Counted from the stretch's first letter, positions 1-8,027 are shown. The stretch: 23,485 nucleotides of DNA from DATEJJ01 sp039649115 (GCA_039649115.1 JBBWZQ010000219.1:1-23485); one strand, 5' to 3'. The notes: generated from the letters alone by a model not told the origin. Numbers and translations are program-made.

Positions 1-168
1 TGCGGAAAGCGCATTCCCAGCCATTCGAGCACCCGCCCCGGTACACGTCAAGGCTTGCAAATGAATCGATATAAACCCCCGACATCCTGGTCCGCGCGGC
101 AGGGTGCGGCGCGGACCTTGGCCCGAAATGCCGGCCGTGACCGGTACGGCATTCCAAGATCTCTGGGG
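1..168. other. Leader/intergenic region with two stem-loops, no gene recognised
   Basis: No convincing coding region is visible here. Two perfect inverted repeats stand out: 9-bp arms at 89-97 and 109-117 (GGTCCGCGC / GCGCGGACC, 11-base loop), and 7-bp arms at 127-133 and 147-153 (AATGCCG / CGGCATT, 13-base loop). Neither is followed by a T-tract. They could be transcription terminators of a gene lying to the left, but that gene is outside the window, so this is inference. Confidence 0.4.
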
Positions 169-199
169 TTGACCTGAACCCTGCTTCAGGTTGCAGGGT
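169..199 (+). promoter_or_regulatory. MerR-type promoter/operator of the quinone-oxidoreductase gene
   Basis: A -35 element TTGACC (169-174) and a -10-like CAGGGT (194-199) are 19 bp apart. A perfect dyad, ACCTGAA (172-178) / TTCAGGT (185-191), fills the spacer. An over-long 19-20 bp spacer with the dyad centred between the two hexamers is the known geometry of promoters activated by MerR-family regulators such as SoxR. Transcription starting about 7 bases after the -10 would begin at about 206, exactly on the preferred GTG start codon, so the mRNA may be leaderless. The regulator gene is not in the window. Confidence 0.6.
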
Positions 200-205
200 G
201 GGTGG

Positions 206-1207
206 GTGCGGGTGGTTTGGTTGACGGGGTTCGGCGGGCCGGAGGTGCTCGTCGCGGGGGAGGCGCCGGACCCGGTCGCCGGGCCCGGGCAGGCGCTTGT
301 CGAGGTGCGTTTCGCGAACGTCACGTTCGTGGAGACCCAGTTCCGGGCCAACGGCAGCGGGCCGTTCGCCGGCCGCCTGCCGATGGTGCCCGGCAACGGG
401 GTCGGCGGCGTGGTCTCCTCGGTGGGCGCCGGCGCCGACCCGGGGCTGGTGGGGCGCCAGGTGGTCAGCGGCACCGGCGGCTCGGGCGGCTATGCCGAGC
501 GGGTGGCGGTCGACGCCGCCGGACTCCTCCCGGTACCCGGGGGCCTGGCGCTGGACGCGGCGGTGGCGCTGCTCGCCGACGGGCGTACCGCGATGATGCT
601 GGTCGCCGCCGCGGAACTGGGCGGCGGGGAGCGGGTACTCGTCGAGGCGGCCGCCGGCGGCGTGGGTACCCTGCTGGTCCAGCTCGCCCGCTCGGCGGGC
701 GCGACGGTCGTCGCGGTGGCCGGGGGAGCGCGCAAGGTCGCGCTGGCCCGCGACCTCGGCGCCGCGGTGGCCGTCGACTACCTGCGGCCGGACTGGGACC
801 GCCGCGTCCGCGACGCGGTGGGCGGGGTGGACGTCGTCTTCGACGGGGTCGGCGGCGGCGTGGCGCAGACGGCGTTCGAGCTGCTCGACCGGGGTGGGCG
901 GATGCTCAGCTTCGGACTCGCCAGCGGCTCCTGGGCGCAGATCCCGGAGCCGGACGCGGCGGCCCGCGGAGTGCGCCTGGTGCGGCCGCGGCCCGAGCCG
1001 GCGCAGTTGCGGTCGTTCACCAGCAGCGCGCTGGCCGAGGGGGCCGCCGGCCGGCTGCGGCCGGTGATCGGCCAGCGGTTCCCGCTGGAGCGCGCCGCCG
1101 ACGCGCACGCCGCCATCCAGTCACGGTCGACCGTCGGCAAGACCCTCCTGCACAGCGAGGCGGCCGGCCAGATAGCGGCGTTCGGCGTCGGTGGGGGCAA
1201 GAGCTAG
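206..1207 (+). CDS. Zinc-independent quinone oxidoreductase / MDR-family dehydrogenase
   Basis: A 333-residue medium-chain dehydrogenase/reductase of the NADPH:quinone oxidoreductase type, expected in the cytosol reducing quinones or other electrophilic carbonyls with NAD(P)H. The N-terminal GroES-like half begins VVWLTGFGGPEVL. The nucleotide-binding fold carries AAAGGVGTLLVQLARSAGA near residues 148-166, and the C-terminal half ends with the usual RSTVGKTLL. The CGxD and GHE zinc ligands of alcohol dehydrogenases are absent, so no catalytic zinc is expected. GTG at 206 is chosen because it coincides with the predicted transcription start; TTG at 191 is the alternative and would lie inside the operator. 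After GKTLL the protein continues about 18 atypical residues (HSEAAGQ... to KS) because the frame runs antisense through the end of the sigma-factor gene. The exact substrate is unknown. Confidence 0.85.
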   Translation: MRVVWLTGFGGPEVLVAGEAPDPVAGPGQALVEVRFANVTFVETQFRANGSGPFAGRLPMVPGNGVGGVVSSVGAGADPGLVGRQVVSGTGGSGGYAERVAVDAAGLLPVPGGLALDAAVALLADGRTAMMLVAAAELGGGERVLVEAAAGGVGTLLVQLARSAGATVVAVAGGARKVALARDLGAAVAVDYLRPDWDRRVRDAVGGVDVVFDGVGGGVAQTAFELLDRGGRMLSFGLASGSWAQIPEPDAAARGVRLVRPRPEPAQLRSFTSSALAEGAAGRLRPVIGQRFPLERAADAHAAIQSRSTVGKTLLHSEAAGQIAAFGVGGGKS

Positions 1208-2371
1208 AGCCTCGCGGTACGCGGCCGCGGCCTCCGCCGGACGGTCGAGGCGGCGCAGCAGGTCGGCCCGGGTGGCCGGCAGCAGGTGGTACCCGCGCAG
1301 CGCGCCGGACACGGCCAGCGCGTCGACCATGGCCAGGCCGGCGGCGGGTCCGTCGGCCATCGCCACGGCGACCGCCCGGTTCAGCTCCACCACCGGCGAC
1401 CGGGCCAGTTGGGCGAGTCTCCCGTAGAGCATGGCAATCTGGACCCAGTCCGTGCCCGCCGCCTCGGCAGCCGTGGCGTGGCAGGCCGCGATCGCCGCCT
1501 GCAACCGGTACGGCCCCGCGTCACGGCGGGCCGCCACCGCGCCCAGCAGGCTTACCCCCTCCTCGATCTCGCCCCGGTCCCACGCCGAGCGGTCCTGCTC
1601 CGCGAGCGTCACCAGGTCGCCCGCGCCGTCGACCCGGGCCGCGCGCCGCGAGTCCTGCAGCAGCATCAGCGCCAGCAGGCCGAGCACCTCCGGCTCGTCC
1701 GGCATGAGCGCCACCAGCACCCGGCCCAGCCGGATCGCCTCGGCGGACAGTGCCCGCCGGGTCAGGCCGGCACCCGCGCTCGCCGCGTAGCCCTCGTTGA
1801 ACAGCAGGTACAGCACGGCGAGTACGGCGGCGGTACGCTCCGGAAGCAGTTCCACCGGTGGCACCCGGTACGGGATGGCGGCGTCCCGGATCTTCCGCTT
1901 CGCCCGCACCAGTCGCTGCGCCATCGTGGCCTCGGGCACCAGGAACGCGCGGGCGATCTCGGCCGTGGTCAGGCCGGCGAGCGTACGCAGCGTGAGCGCC
2001 ACCCGGGCCTCCATCGCCAGCGCCGGATGGCAGCACGTGAAGATCAACCGCAGCCGGTCGTCGGGGAAGTCGCTGTCCTCGTGCGGAGCGTCCGCCACGG
2101 ACATCCTCGCCACCTCCCGCAGCTTGGTGGTCTCGTTGGCGCTGCGGCGCAGCCGGTCCAGCGCCCGGTTGCGCGCGGTCGTGGTGAGCCAGGCGCCGGG
2201 GCTGCGCGGGACGCCCTCCCGCGGCCAGTGCTCCAGTGCCCGCGCGAAGGCCTCCTGCGCGCACTCCTCCGCCAGGTCCCAGTCGCCGGTGACCCGGATC
2301 AGGGTCGCGACCACGCGACCCCACTGCTCCCGGAACGCCGCGCTGACCGCCGCGTGCACGCCGGCCGTCAT
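1121..2371 (-). CDS. ECF42-type RNA polymerase sigma factor with C-terminal extension
   Basis: A 416-residue extracytoplasmic-function sigma factor. Sigma region 2 lies around residues 20-75 (GDWDLAEECAQEAFARAL ... ARNRALDRLRR). Region 4 lies around 125-165 with the helix-turn-helix GLTTAEIARAFLVPEATMAQ. A long C-terminal part of about 240 residues contains LYLLFNEGY and a tetratricopeptide-like stretch ending PAEAAAAYREALALAP. This extension and the adjacent DGPF gene are the hallmarks of group ECF42, which has no classical anti-sigma factor. The ATG start overlaps the stop of the upstream DGPF gene by 4 bp (ATGA), so the two are probably translationally coupled. The 3' end overlaps the convergent oxidoreductase gene by 87 bp. 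The regulon cannot be read from here beyond probable autoregulation. Confidence 0.92.
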   Translation of the reverse strand: MTAGVHAAVSAAFREQWGRVVATLIRVTGDWDLAEECAQEAFARALEHWPREGVPRSPGAWLTTTARNRALDRLRRSANETTKLREVARMSVADAPHEDSDFPDDRLRLIFTCCHPALAMEARVALTLRTLAGLTTAEIARAFLVPEATMAQRLVRAKRKIRDAAIPYRVPPVELLPERTAAVLAVLYLLFNEGYAASAGAGLTRRALSAEAIRLGRVLVALMPDEPEVLGLLALMLLQDSRRAARVDGAGDLVTLAEQDRSAWDRGEIEEGVSLLGAVAARRDAGPYRLQAAIAACHATAAEAAGTDWVQIAMLYGRLAQLARSPVVELNRAVAVAMADGPAAGLAMVDALAVSGALRGYHLLPATRADLLRRLDRPAEAAAAYREALALAPTDAERRYLAGRLAVQEGLADGRP

Positions 2372-2679
2372 GGCCAGAACGGCCGCACCTCGATCGACCC
2401 GAACGAGGCCACCGGATGCTTCGAGGCCACCTCGATCGCCTCGTCCAGGTCGGCGCACTCGATCACGTCGTACCCCGCGATCTGCTCCTTGGTCTCGGCG
2501 AACGGCCCGTCCGTGATCAGCGTCTCGCCGTCGCGCACCCGTACCGTGGTCGCGTCGCTCACCGGCTGCAGCCGGTTGCCGTCGAGGCGCACGCCCCGGT
2601 CGGTGACCTCCTTGACCCAGGGCAGCGGGTCGCACTCCTCGGCCGCCGGATCCGCGCAGATGAACAGCATGTATTTCAT
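2368..2679 (-). CDS. DGPF/YCII-family protein, partner of the ECF42 sigma factor
   Basis: A 103-residue protein beginning MKYMLFICAD and carrying the DGPF signature in ITDGPFAETKEQIAGY at about residues 55-70. It ends with EVRPFWP, as DGPF (YCII-related) proteins do. The fold is a small dimeric ferredoxin-like barrel. Its biochemical role is not established, but these genes are characteristically the target and neighbour of ECF42 sigma factors. The ATG at 2679 has a strong purine-rich ribosome-binding site just upstream on the minus strand (GAAGGGGAAG). Its stop codon overlaps the sigma start by 4 bp. An ECF42-like promoter lies about 50-75 bp upstream. Confidence 0.92.
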   Translation of the reverse strand: MKYMLFICADPAAEECDPLPWVKEVTDRGVRLDGNRLQPVSDATTVRVRDGETLITDGPFAETKEQIAGYDVIECADLDEAIEVASKHPVASFGSIEVRPFWP

Positions 2680-2993
2680 GACTTCCCCTTCTTCCTCGAC
2701 CGCCCACCCGCGGCGGGCTCTCACCCCACGACGATCCGGCACTGCCCGGATCGACAGTCCGACCGGATCACCTCGCATAATGCCCTGATGGAACTGATCG
2801 CCACGCTCCAGCTCAGGCCGGGGCAACGGACAGCGACGGAAGCATGCCCGAGCGTCGACTCGTCCGCCCTGGGCCTGCGCCCGGCCTGAGTGCACAGGTG
2901 GTGCTGGTGGACAGGTCGAGGGCTGCGCAGATGGCACGACGCGCGATATCTTTCGGGTACCGAATCGGAGATCGCCAGGGAAGTGGGTACCCG
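2680..2993. other. 314-bp divergent intergenic region
   Basis: This region separates the minus-strand DGPF-sigma operon from the plus-strand penicillin-binding protein gene. Besides the ECF42-like promoter, I see only a weak possible -10 element for the plus-strand gene (TATCTT, 2947-2952) without a recognisable -35, and the ribosome-binding site before 2994. Open frames exist across 2721-2889 on both strands but carry no recognisable protein and no ribosome-binding site. Confidence 0.5.
2730..2756 (-). promoter_or_regulatory. Predicted ECF42 promoter for the DGPF-sigma operon
   Basis: Read on the minus strand, TGTCGA (2756-2751) is followed after 17 bases by CGTC (2733-2730). This fits the ECF42 promoter described in Streptomyces venezuelae (TGTCGA at -35, CGA/TC at -10, as I recall it). 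It sits upstream of the DGPF start with a leader of about 45 bases. An 8-bp perfect inverted repeat (CGATCCGG 2732-2739 / CCGGATCG 2746-2753) fills the spacer and might bind another factor. Confidence 0.65.
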
Positions 2994-5264
2994 ATGCCGC
3001 GTTCCCGCCCCTCCCCCAGGCGCAGGCGCGACCACGGTCTGTTCTTCAACGCCTTCGCGCTGATCGTCTGTGGCCTGCTCACGGGCGTGGTCGTCGCCGC
3101 GGCCGTGTTTCCCGCGGTCGCGCTGCCGGGCCTGGTCGCGAAGGCCGGTGCCGACCAGTTCGACAGCCTGCCGACCGTGCTGAGCATGCCCCAGTTGCCG
3201 CAGATCACCTATGTGTACGCCTCGGACGGCAAGACTCTGATCTCCACGTTCTATGACGAGAACCGCAGGCTGGTGTCGCTCGCCGACGTCCCCCTCATCA
3301 TGCGGCAGGCCCTGGTGGCCGCCGAGGACATGCGCTTCTACGAGCACCATGGCGTCGACCTGAAGGGGGTGGCCCGCGCCTTCGTCGTCAACCAGCAGAC
3401 CGGGGCGACCGCGCAGGGCGCGTCCACGCTGACGATGCAGTACGTGCGGCTGGCCCTGGAGTATTCGGCCACCACGCCACAGCAGTCCGTCGACGCGACC
3501 GCCGACACCCCGGCGCGCAAGGTGCGCGAGATGCACTACGCGCTCGCCGTCGAGAAGCAGTTGACCAAGGACCAGATCCTGGAGCGGTACCTCAACGAGG
3601 CCCCGTTCGGCAACGGCACGTACGGCATCTACGCGGCGTCCCAGGTCTACTTCGGCAAGGCGCCGAAGGATCTGACCCTGAGCGAGGCGTCCCTGCTGGC
3701 CGGCCTGGTCAAGGCGCCCAGCGCCTACGACCCGATGACCCACGACGGGTACCAGCACGCGCTGGACCGCCGGAACAACCACGTGCTGGCCAACATGGTC
3801 AAGATGGGGTACGCGACCGAGGCGCAGCGGCAGCAGGCGATGAAGGAGAAGTTGACGCTGATCGGCAAGCCGACCGCCGCCGGCTGCGTCTCCGTACCCG
3901 TCAACAGCTGGGGCTTCTTCTGCGACTACTTCTACCGCTGGTGGCTGCGGCAGCCGGCGTTCGGCGCCGACACGTACGAGCGCGACCGGCGGCTCAAGAG
4001 CGGCGGGTACCGGATCGTCACCTCGCTGGACGTGCGCGCGCAGGCGTCGGCGAAGAAGAACGTGGAGCACTACGACCGCACCGGCAGCAACCCCACCGCG
4101 CTGATGCTCGCCGGCGTGCTGCCCGGATCGGGCCGCATCAACCTGCTCGCGACCAACCGCAACTACAGCAACGACCAGAGCCACAACAAGCCAAACACCA
4201 ACCCGGGCAAGAGGGGCCAGAAAGGCAATTACCCCAATACGACGAACCCGCTGCTCAGCGGCGGCGGCGACATTTCGGGGTACCAGTTCGGCTCGTCCTT
4301 CAAGGTGTTCACGCTGGTCGCCGCGCTGGAGAAGGGGTACGAGCTGGACTACGCGATCAACGCCACCTCCCCGTACATATCGAAGTACATCATTGATCCG
4401 AACAGCCCGGCCGCGTGCAACGGCCCGCACTACTGCCCGGTCAACGCCAACCCGTCCTGGATGAACGGCCGGCGCAACATGTGGACCGGGCTGGGCCGCT
4501 CGGTGAACACCTTCTGGGTACCCATGGAGGAGATCGTCGGCGCGCAGAACGCCGTCAACGCGGCCAAGCAACTGGGCATCCAGTTCCGCTCGCCCGCCGA
4601 CGCGAAGCTGGCCGCCAACGCCGACCAGTGGGGCGCCTTCACGCTCGGTGTCTCGGCCGCCACGCCGCTGGACATGGCCAACGCGTACGCGACGCTGGCC
4701 GCGGACGGCAACTACTGCGAGCCGATCCCGGTCGTCGCGATCCATGACCTCGAGGGCCGCTCGCTGGACGTCGCGACGCCCCGCTGCCATCAGGCCGTGC
4801 CCGTCCCGGTGGCCCGGGCCGCGATCGACGCGCTGCGCTGCCCCATCGGTGACCAGTCCGCATACGGACAGTGCGACGGCGCCACCGCGAAGAACATCCG
4901 CGGCATCGTCGGCAGGCCGACCGCCGGCAAGACCGGCACCACCGACGGCAACCAGACCGCGGCGCTGATCGCGTCGACCAGGCAGCAGGCGGTCGCCGGC
5001 ATCGTCGGGGACCCGGACTGGGCCCTGACCACGAGGTTGCGGGCGGATCTCGGCGGGCGCGACCCGCACGCGGACGTGGTGAACCTGGCGGTGGCCTTCA
5101 CGCTGCGCGACACCATGGTCGGCAAGCCCGGACTCAACTGGGCCGGGCCGCCCAGGTCCATGGCCTTCGGCGGGCGCGGCGCGCCGGTGGCGAAGCCGTC
5201 GGGCTCGCCGCAGCCGGGCCAGCCGCCAGGCTTGCCACCCTTCACCAGGCCGCCGCACCGCTGA
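2994..5264 (+). CDS. Class A penicillin-binding protein (transglycosylase/transpeptidase)
   Basis: A 756-residue bifunctional peptidoglycan synthase anchored in the cytoplasmic membrane. A basic N-terminus (PRSRPSPRRRRD) leads into a transmembrane segment at about residues 17-42. The GT51 glycosyltransferase domain follows, with its catalytic-glutamate motif AAEDMRFYEHHG around 107-118 and QGASTLTMQY. The transpeptidase domain has all three signature boxes: SSFK (catalytic Ser434, Lys437), SVN (503-505) and KTGT (from 646). The extreme C-terminus is proline-rich (SPQPGQPPGLPPF), common in actinobacterial PBPs. ATG at 2994 is preferred over in-frame upstream codons because AGGGAAG lies 10 bases before it and the membrane segment then begins at the normal distance. 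The gene appears monocistronic. Its stop is only 8 bp from the convergent dehydrogenase gene. Confidence 0.95.
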   Translation: MPRSRPSPRRRRDHGLFFNAFALIVCGLLTGVVVAAAVFPAVALPGLVAKAGADQFDSLPTVLSMPQLPQITYVYASDGKTLISTFYDENRRLVSLADVPLIMRQALVAAEDMRFYEHHGVDLKGVARAFVVNQQTGATAQGASTLTMQYVRLALEYSATTPQQSVDATADTPARKVREMHYALAVEKQLTKDQILERYLNEAPFGNGTYGIYAASQVYFGKAPKDLTLSEASLLAGLVKAPSAYDPMTHDGYQHALDRRNNHVLANMVKMGYATEAQRQQAMKEKLTLIGKPTAAGCVSVPVNSWGFFCDYFYRWWLRQPAFGADTYERDRRLKSGGYRIVTSLDVRAQASAKKNVEHYDRTGSNPTALMLAGVLPGSGRINLLATNRNYSNDQSHNKPNTNPGKRGQKGNYPNTTNPLLSGGGDISGYQFGSSFKVFTLVAALEKGYELDYAINATSPYISKYIIDPNSPAACNGPHYCPVNANPSWMNGRRNMWTGLGRSVNTFWVPMEEIVGAQNAVNAAKQLGIQFRSPADAKLAANADQWGAFTLGVSAATPLDMANAYATLAADGNYCEPIPVVAIHDLEGRSLDVATPRCHQAVPVPVARAAIDALRCPIGDQSAYGQCDGATAKNIRGIVGRPTAGKTGTTDGNQTAALIASTRQQAVAGIVGDPDWALTTRLRADLGGRDPHADVVNLAVAFTLRDTMVGKPGLNWAGPPRSMAFGGRGAPVAKPSGSPQPGQPPGLPPFTRPPHR

Positions 5265-5272
5265 GTGACGGG

Positions 5273-6286
5273 TCAGGCGCGCGGGTCCACATGCACCTTG
5301 GGCCCGGCGCCCGAACCCGGTGGCCGCCAGCCGGTCAGGACCCGCCCCACCTCCGCCAGCCCGACCGTCGCGGCGACCAGCGGGCGCGGATCCACCCGCC
5401 CGTCCGCGTACAGCTCGATGGCACCGGCCAGGGCGGGTGAGGCGCTGAGGATGCCCACCGCGGTCACGTCCTTCAGCACCAGCGACCGCGTGTCGATCAG
5501 GCTCGGCTCGCCCGACAGTCCGATGTAGACAAGCCGGCCGCCGGGCTCCACGAGGTCGAGCGCGGCGGCCGGTACCGCCGCCGCGTTGGTCGCGTCCACG
5601 ATGGCGTCGTACGGCCGGTCCGGCAGCCCGTCCGGCCGCCACGCGCCGTGCACACCCAGCTCACGGGCCAGCCGCAGGGTCGGCTCGTGCTCCCCGGCGA
5701 CGTGCACCTCGGCGCCCCGGGTGAGCGCGAACACCGCGGCGAGCAGCCCGATGGTGCCCGAGCCCCAGACGAGCACCCGCGACCCCGGGCACAGCCCGGC
5801 CGCGTCGACCGCCCGTAGCGCGTTGCCGCCCGGCTCGACCAGGGCACCGGCGACCGCGTCGACGCTGTCCGGCAGCGGGTGCAGGGCGGTCACCGGCACG
5901 GGCAGCTGCTCGGCGAGGGCGCCGGGCCAGCCGCCGCGGATGCCGATCTCGTGCCGCCGCTCGCACAGGTGCTGCCGGCCGGTACCGCAGCGGGTGCAGT
6001 GCCGGCAGCCGAGCATCGTGTCGCCGGTGACCCGCCGCCCGAGCCACTGCGCCGCGACGCCCTCGCCCACCGCGCGTACCGTGCCGCACCACTCGTGCCC
6101 CAGCCGGATCGGGTACCGCGCGTGGCCCTGGTGCAGGTAGGCCATCGTGCCCGTGAAGAACTCGACGTCGGTGCCGCAGACCCCGACCCGTTCGACGTCC
6201 ACGACCACCTGGCCGGCGCCGGCGACCGGAGGCGCCACCTCACGGACCTGCGCGCGGCCCGGACCGGCGACGACAAAAGCCTTCAT
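5273..6286 (-). CDS. Zinc-dependent medium-chain dehydrogenase (sugar/polyol type)
   Basis: A 337-residue member of the zinc alcohol dehydrogenase / threonine- and sugar-dehydrogenase family. Catalytic zinc ligands are visible as Cys37 in GVCGTD and His64-Glu65 in LGHEWCG. The structural zinc site is Cys94, Cys97, Cys100 and Cys108 (GCRHCTRC ... HLC). The nucleotide-binding loop GSGTIG is at about residue 172. The expected reaction is NAD(P)-dependent oxidation of a sugar or polyol hydroxyl. It diverges from an L-arabinonate-dehydratase-like gene 25 bp away, which suggests a shared sugar-oxidation role, but the substrate is not readable. ATG at 6286 gives the normal family N-terminus. An ATG at 6313 would add MPSHYDLQG and has no ribosome-binding site. 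TACGAT just upstream on this strand could be a -10 giving a very short leader. Confidence 0.85.
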   Translation of the reverse strand: MKAFVVAGPGRAQVREVAPPVAGAGQVVVDVERVGVCGTDVEFFTGTMAYLHQGHARYPIRLGHEWCGTVRAVGEGVAAQWLGRRVTGDTMLGCRHCTRCGTGRQHLCERRHEIGIRGGWPGALAEQLPVPVTALHPLPDSVDAVAGALVEPGGNALRAVDAAGLCPGSRVLVWGSGTIGLLAAVFALTRGAEVHVAGEHEPTLRLARELGVHGAWRPDGLPDRPYDAIVDATNAAAVPAAALDLVEPGGRLVYIGLSGEPSLIDTRSLVLKDVTAVGILSASPALAGAIELYADGRVDPRPLVAATVGLAEVGRVLTGWRPPGSGAGPKVHVDPRA

Positions 6287-6311
6287 CCCCTGTAGATCGT
6301 AGTGTGAAGGC
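6279..6311. promoter_or_regulatory. Divergent promoter region with 7-bp inverted repeat
   Basis: Perfect arms GCCTTCA (6279-6285) and TGAAGGC (6305-6311) flank 19 bases holding TACGAT on the minus strand and TAGTGT (6300-6305) on the plus strand, each a plausible -10 element close to a start codon. The left arm includes the first codons of the minus-strand gene and the right arm abuts the plus-strand ATG at 6312. A regulator bound here could control both genes at once; no operator consensus is known to me for it. Confidence 0.4.
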
Positions 6312-8027
6312 ATGGTGATGCGGCGCAGCCAGCAGTGGTACGGGGGAACCGACCGGGACAAGTACATCCATCGCGCCTGGATGCGTCGCGGGTTGCCGGA
6401 GCACGCCTTCGACGGCCGGCCGCACATCGCGATCGCGAACACCGCCTCGGACCTGACCCCCTGCAACGCGCACCTGGACGAGGTCGCCACGAGCGTGAAG
6501 GAGGGCGTCTGGGCGGCGGGCGGCATCCCGCTGAACCTGCCGGTGATGTCGCTCGGCGAGACCCAGGTGCGCCCGACCGCGATGCTCTGGCGCAACCTCG
6601 CCGCGATGGCCATCGAGGAGATGCTGCGCGCCAACCCGATCGACGGCGTGGTCCTGCTCGGCGGCTGCGACAAGACGATCCCCGCGCTGCTGATGGCGGC
6701 GGCCTCGGTGGACCTGCCCGCGGTCGTGGTGCCCGGCGGCCCCATGCTCTCCGGGCACTTCCGGGGCGTGGCGCTGGGCTGCGGTACCGACGTGTGGCGG
6801 CTGTCCGAGGAGGTGCGGGCCGGGCAGCTGTCGCAGGACGCGTTCCTGCGTTCGGAGTCGGCGATGATCCGCAGTCGTGGCCACTGCAACACCATGGGTA
6901 CCGCCTCCACGATGGCGTGCGTGGCCGAGGCGCTCGGCATGACGATCCCCGGTACCGCCGGCACCCCGGCCGCGGACAGCCGGCTCCTGCAGTGCGCCCA
7001 CGACACCGGCCGGCTCGCGGTGGACCTGGTGCACGCGGAGCGCCGGCCGAGCAGCGTCCTGACGCCGGGCTCCTTCCGCAACGCGATCGTCGCGCTGGCC
7101 GCGATCGGCGGCTCCACCAACGCCGTCGTGCACCTGCTCGCCATCGCCGGCCGGCTGGGCATCGAGCTGTCGCTGGACGACTTCGACCGCCTCGGCGCGC
7201 CGGTACCGCTGCTGGTCGACCTGCAGCCGGCGGGCCGGTACCTGATGGACGACCTGCACCGCGCCGGCGGCCTGCTCGCGGTGCTGCGGGAGGTCGGGGA
7301 CCTGCTGGATCCGGCGGCGGTCACGGTGACCGGCCGACCGCTGGTGGAGTACCTGGCCGGCGCGGAGGTGTGGGACCAGGAGGTGATCCGGCCGCGCGCG
7401 GCGCCGCTGCGGGAGGCGGCCGGCATCGCGGTGGTACGCGGCAATCTCGCGCCGGACGGCGCGCTCGTCAAGCCCGCCGCCGCCTCGCCGCGCCTGCTGC
7501 GCCACCGGGGCCGCGCGGTGGTCTTCGACAGCATCGAGCACCTGCACGCCCGGCTCGACGACCCCGACCTGGATGTCGACGAGGACTCCGTGCTCGTGCT
7601 GCGCGGCTGCGGGCCGCGGGGCTACCCGGGGATGCCCGAGGTGGGCAACATGCCGCTGCCGGCCAAGCTGCTGACCGCGGGGGTACGCGACATGGTGCGG
7701 GTCAGCGACGCCCGGATGAGCGGCACCGCGTACGGCACGGTCGTGCTGCACGTGGCTCCGGAGGCGGCGGCCGGCGGGCCGCTGGCACTGGTGCGGGACG
7801 GGGATCCGGTCGTGCTCGACGTGCCGGCCCGGCGGCTGGACCTCGACGTGCCGGCGGCGGAGCTGGCGCGCCGGGAACCGAGCGTGGCCACCCTGGCCGC
7901 CGCGGCCGCCCCGCTGCGCGGCTGGGAGCGGCTCTACGTCGACCACGTACTGCAGGCGGATCGGGGAGCTGACCTGGACTTCCTGGTCGGCGGCAGCGGC
8001 GACCGGGTCAGCCGGGAGTCACACTAG
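6312..8027 (+). CDS. IlvD/Edd-family sugar-acid dehydratase, L-arabinonate dehydratase-like
   Basis: A 571-residue iron-sulfur dehydratase, predicted to remove water from an aldonic acid to give a 2-keto-3-deoxy acid. The three cluster cysteines are Cys51 (TPCNAHL), Cys119 (GGCDKT) and Cys192 (HCNTMG). The active-site serine lies in SDARMSGTAYG at about 470. The N-terminal SQQWYGGTDRD and C-terminal GADLDFL ... ESH resemble the pentonate branch typified by Rhizobium leguminosarum L-arabinonate dehydratase more than the dihydroxy-acid dehydratases of valine synthesis. The start may be ATG 6312 (leaderless from TAGTGT) or ATG 6318, which has GAAGG at good spacing. The stop overlaps the convergent membrane-protein gene by 4 bp. 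D-xylonate, D-galactonate or L-fuconate remain possible substrates. Confidence 0.88.
   Translation: MVMRRSQQWYGGTDRDKYIHRAWMRRGLPEHAFDGRPHIAIANTASDLTPCNAHLDEVATSVKEGVWAAGGIPLNLPVMSLGETQVRPTAMLWRNLAAMAIEEMLRANPIDGVVLLGGCDKTIPALLMAAASVDLPAVVVPGGPMLSGHFRGVALGCGTDVWRLSEEVRAGQLSQDAFLRSESAMIRSRGHCNTMGTASTMACVAEALGMTIPGTAGTPAADSRLLQCAHDTGRLAVDLVHAERRPSSVLTPGSFRNAIVALAAIGGSTNAVVHLLAIAGRLGIELSLDDFDRLGAPVPLLVDLQPAGRYLMDDLHRAGGLLAVLREVGDLLDPAAVTVTGRPLVEYLAGAEVWDQEVIRPRAAPLREAAGIAVVRGNLAPDGALVKPAAASPRLLRHRGRAVVFDSIEHLHARLDDPDLDVDEDSVLVLRGCGPRGYPGMPEVGNMPLPAKLLTAGVRDMVRVSDARMSGTAYGTVVLHVAPEAAAGGPLALVRDGDPVVLDVPARRLDLDVPAAELARREPSVATLAAAAAPLRGWERLYVDHVLQADRGADLDFLVGGSGDRVSRESH

Noticed and set aside
61..177. 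A 38-codon frame beginning ATGAATCGA with AAGG seven bases upstream
   Set aside because: It crosses both stem-loops and ends inside the MerR-type promoter; no recognisable product and too short to support.
2947..2952. TATCTT as a promoter -10 for the penicillin-binding protein
   Set aside because: No -35 element is recognisable at a suitable distance, so it is not listed as a separate promoter.
2721..5642. A 973-codon open frame on the minus strand opposite the penicillin-binding protein
   Set aside because: It is antisense to a protein with all catalytic motifs, has no recognisable domain, and its Arg/Gly/Ala/Val composition is typical of shadow frames in high-GC DNA.
6240..7946. Long minus-strand frames opposite the sugar-acid dehydratase
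   Set aside because: Composition is that of an antisense shadow, with no motifs or ribosome-binding site, while the plus strand encodes a complete iron-sulfur dehydratase.
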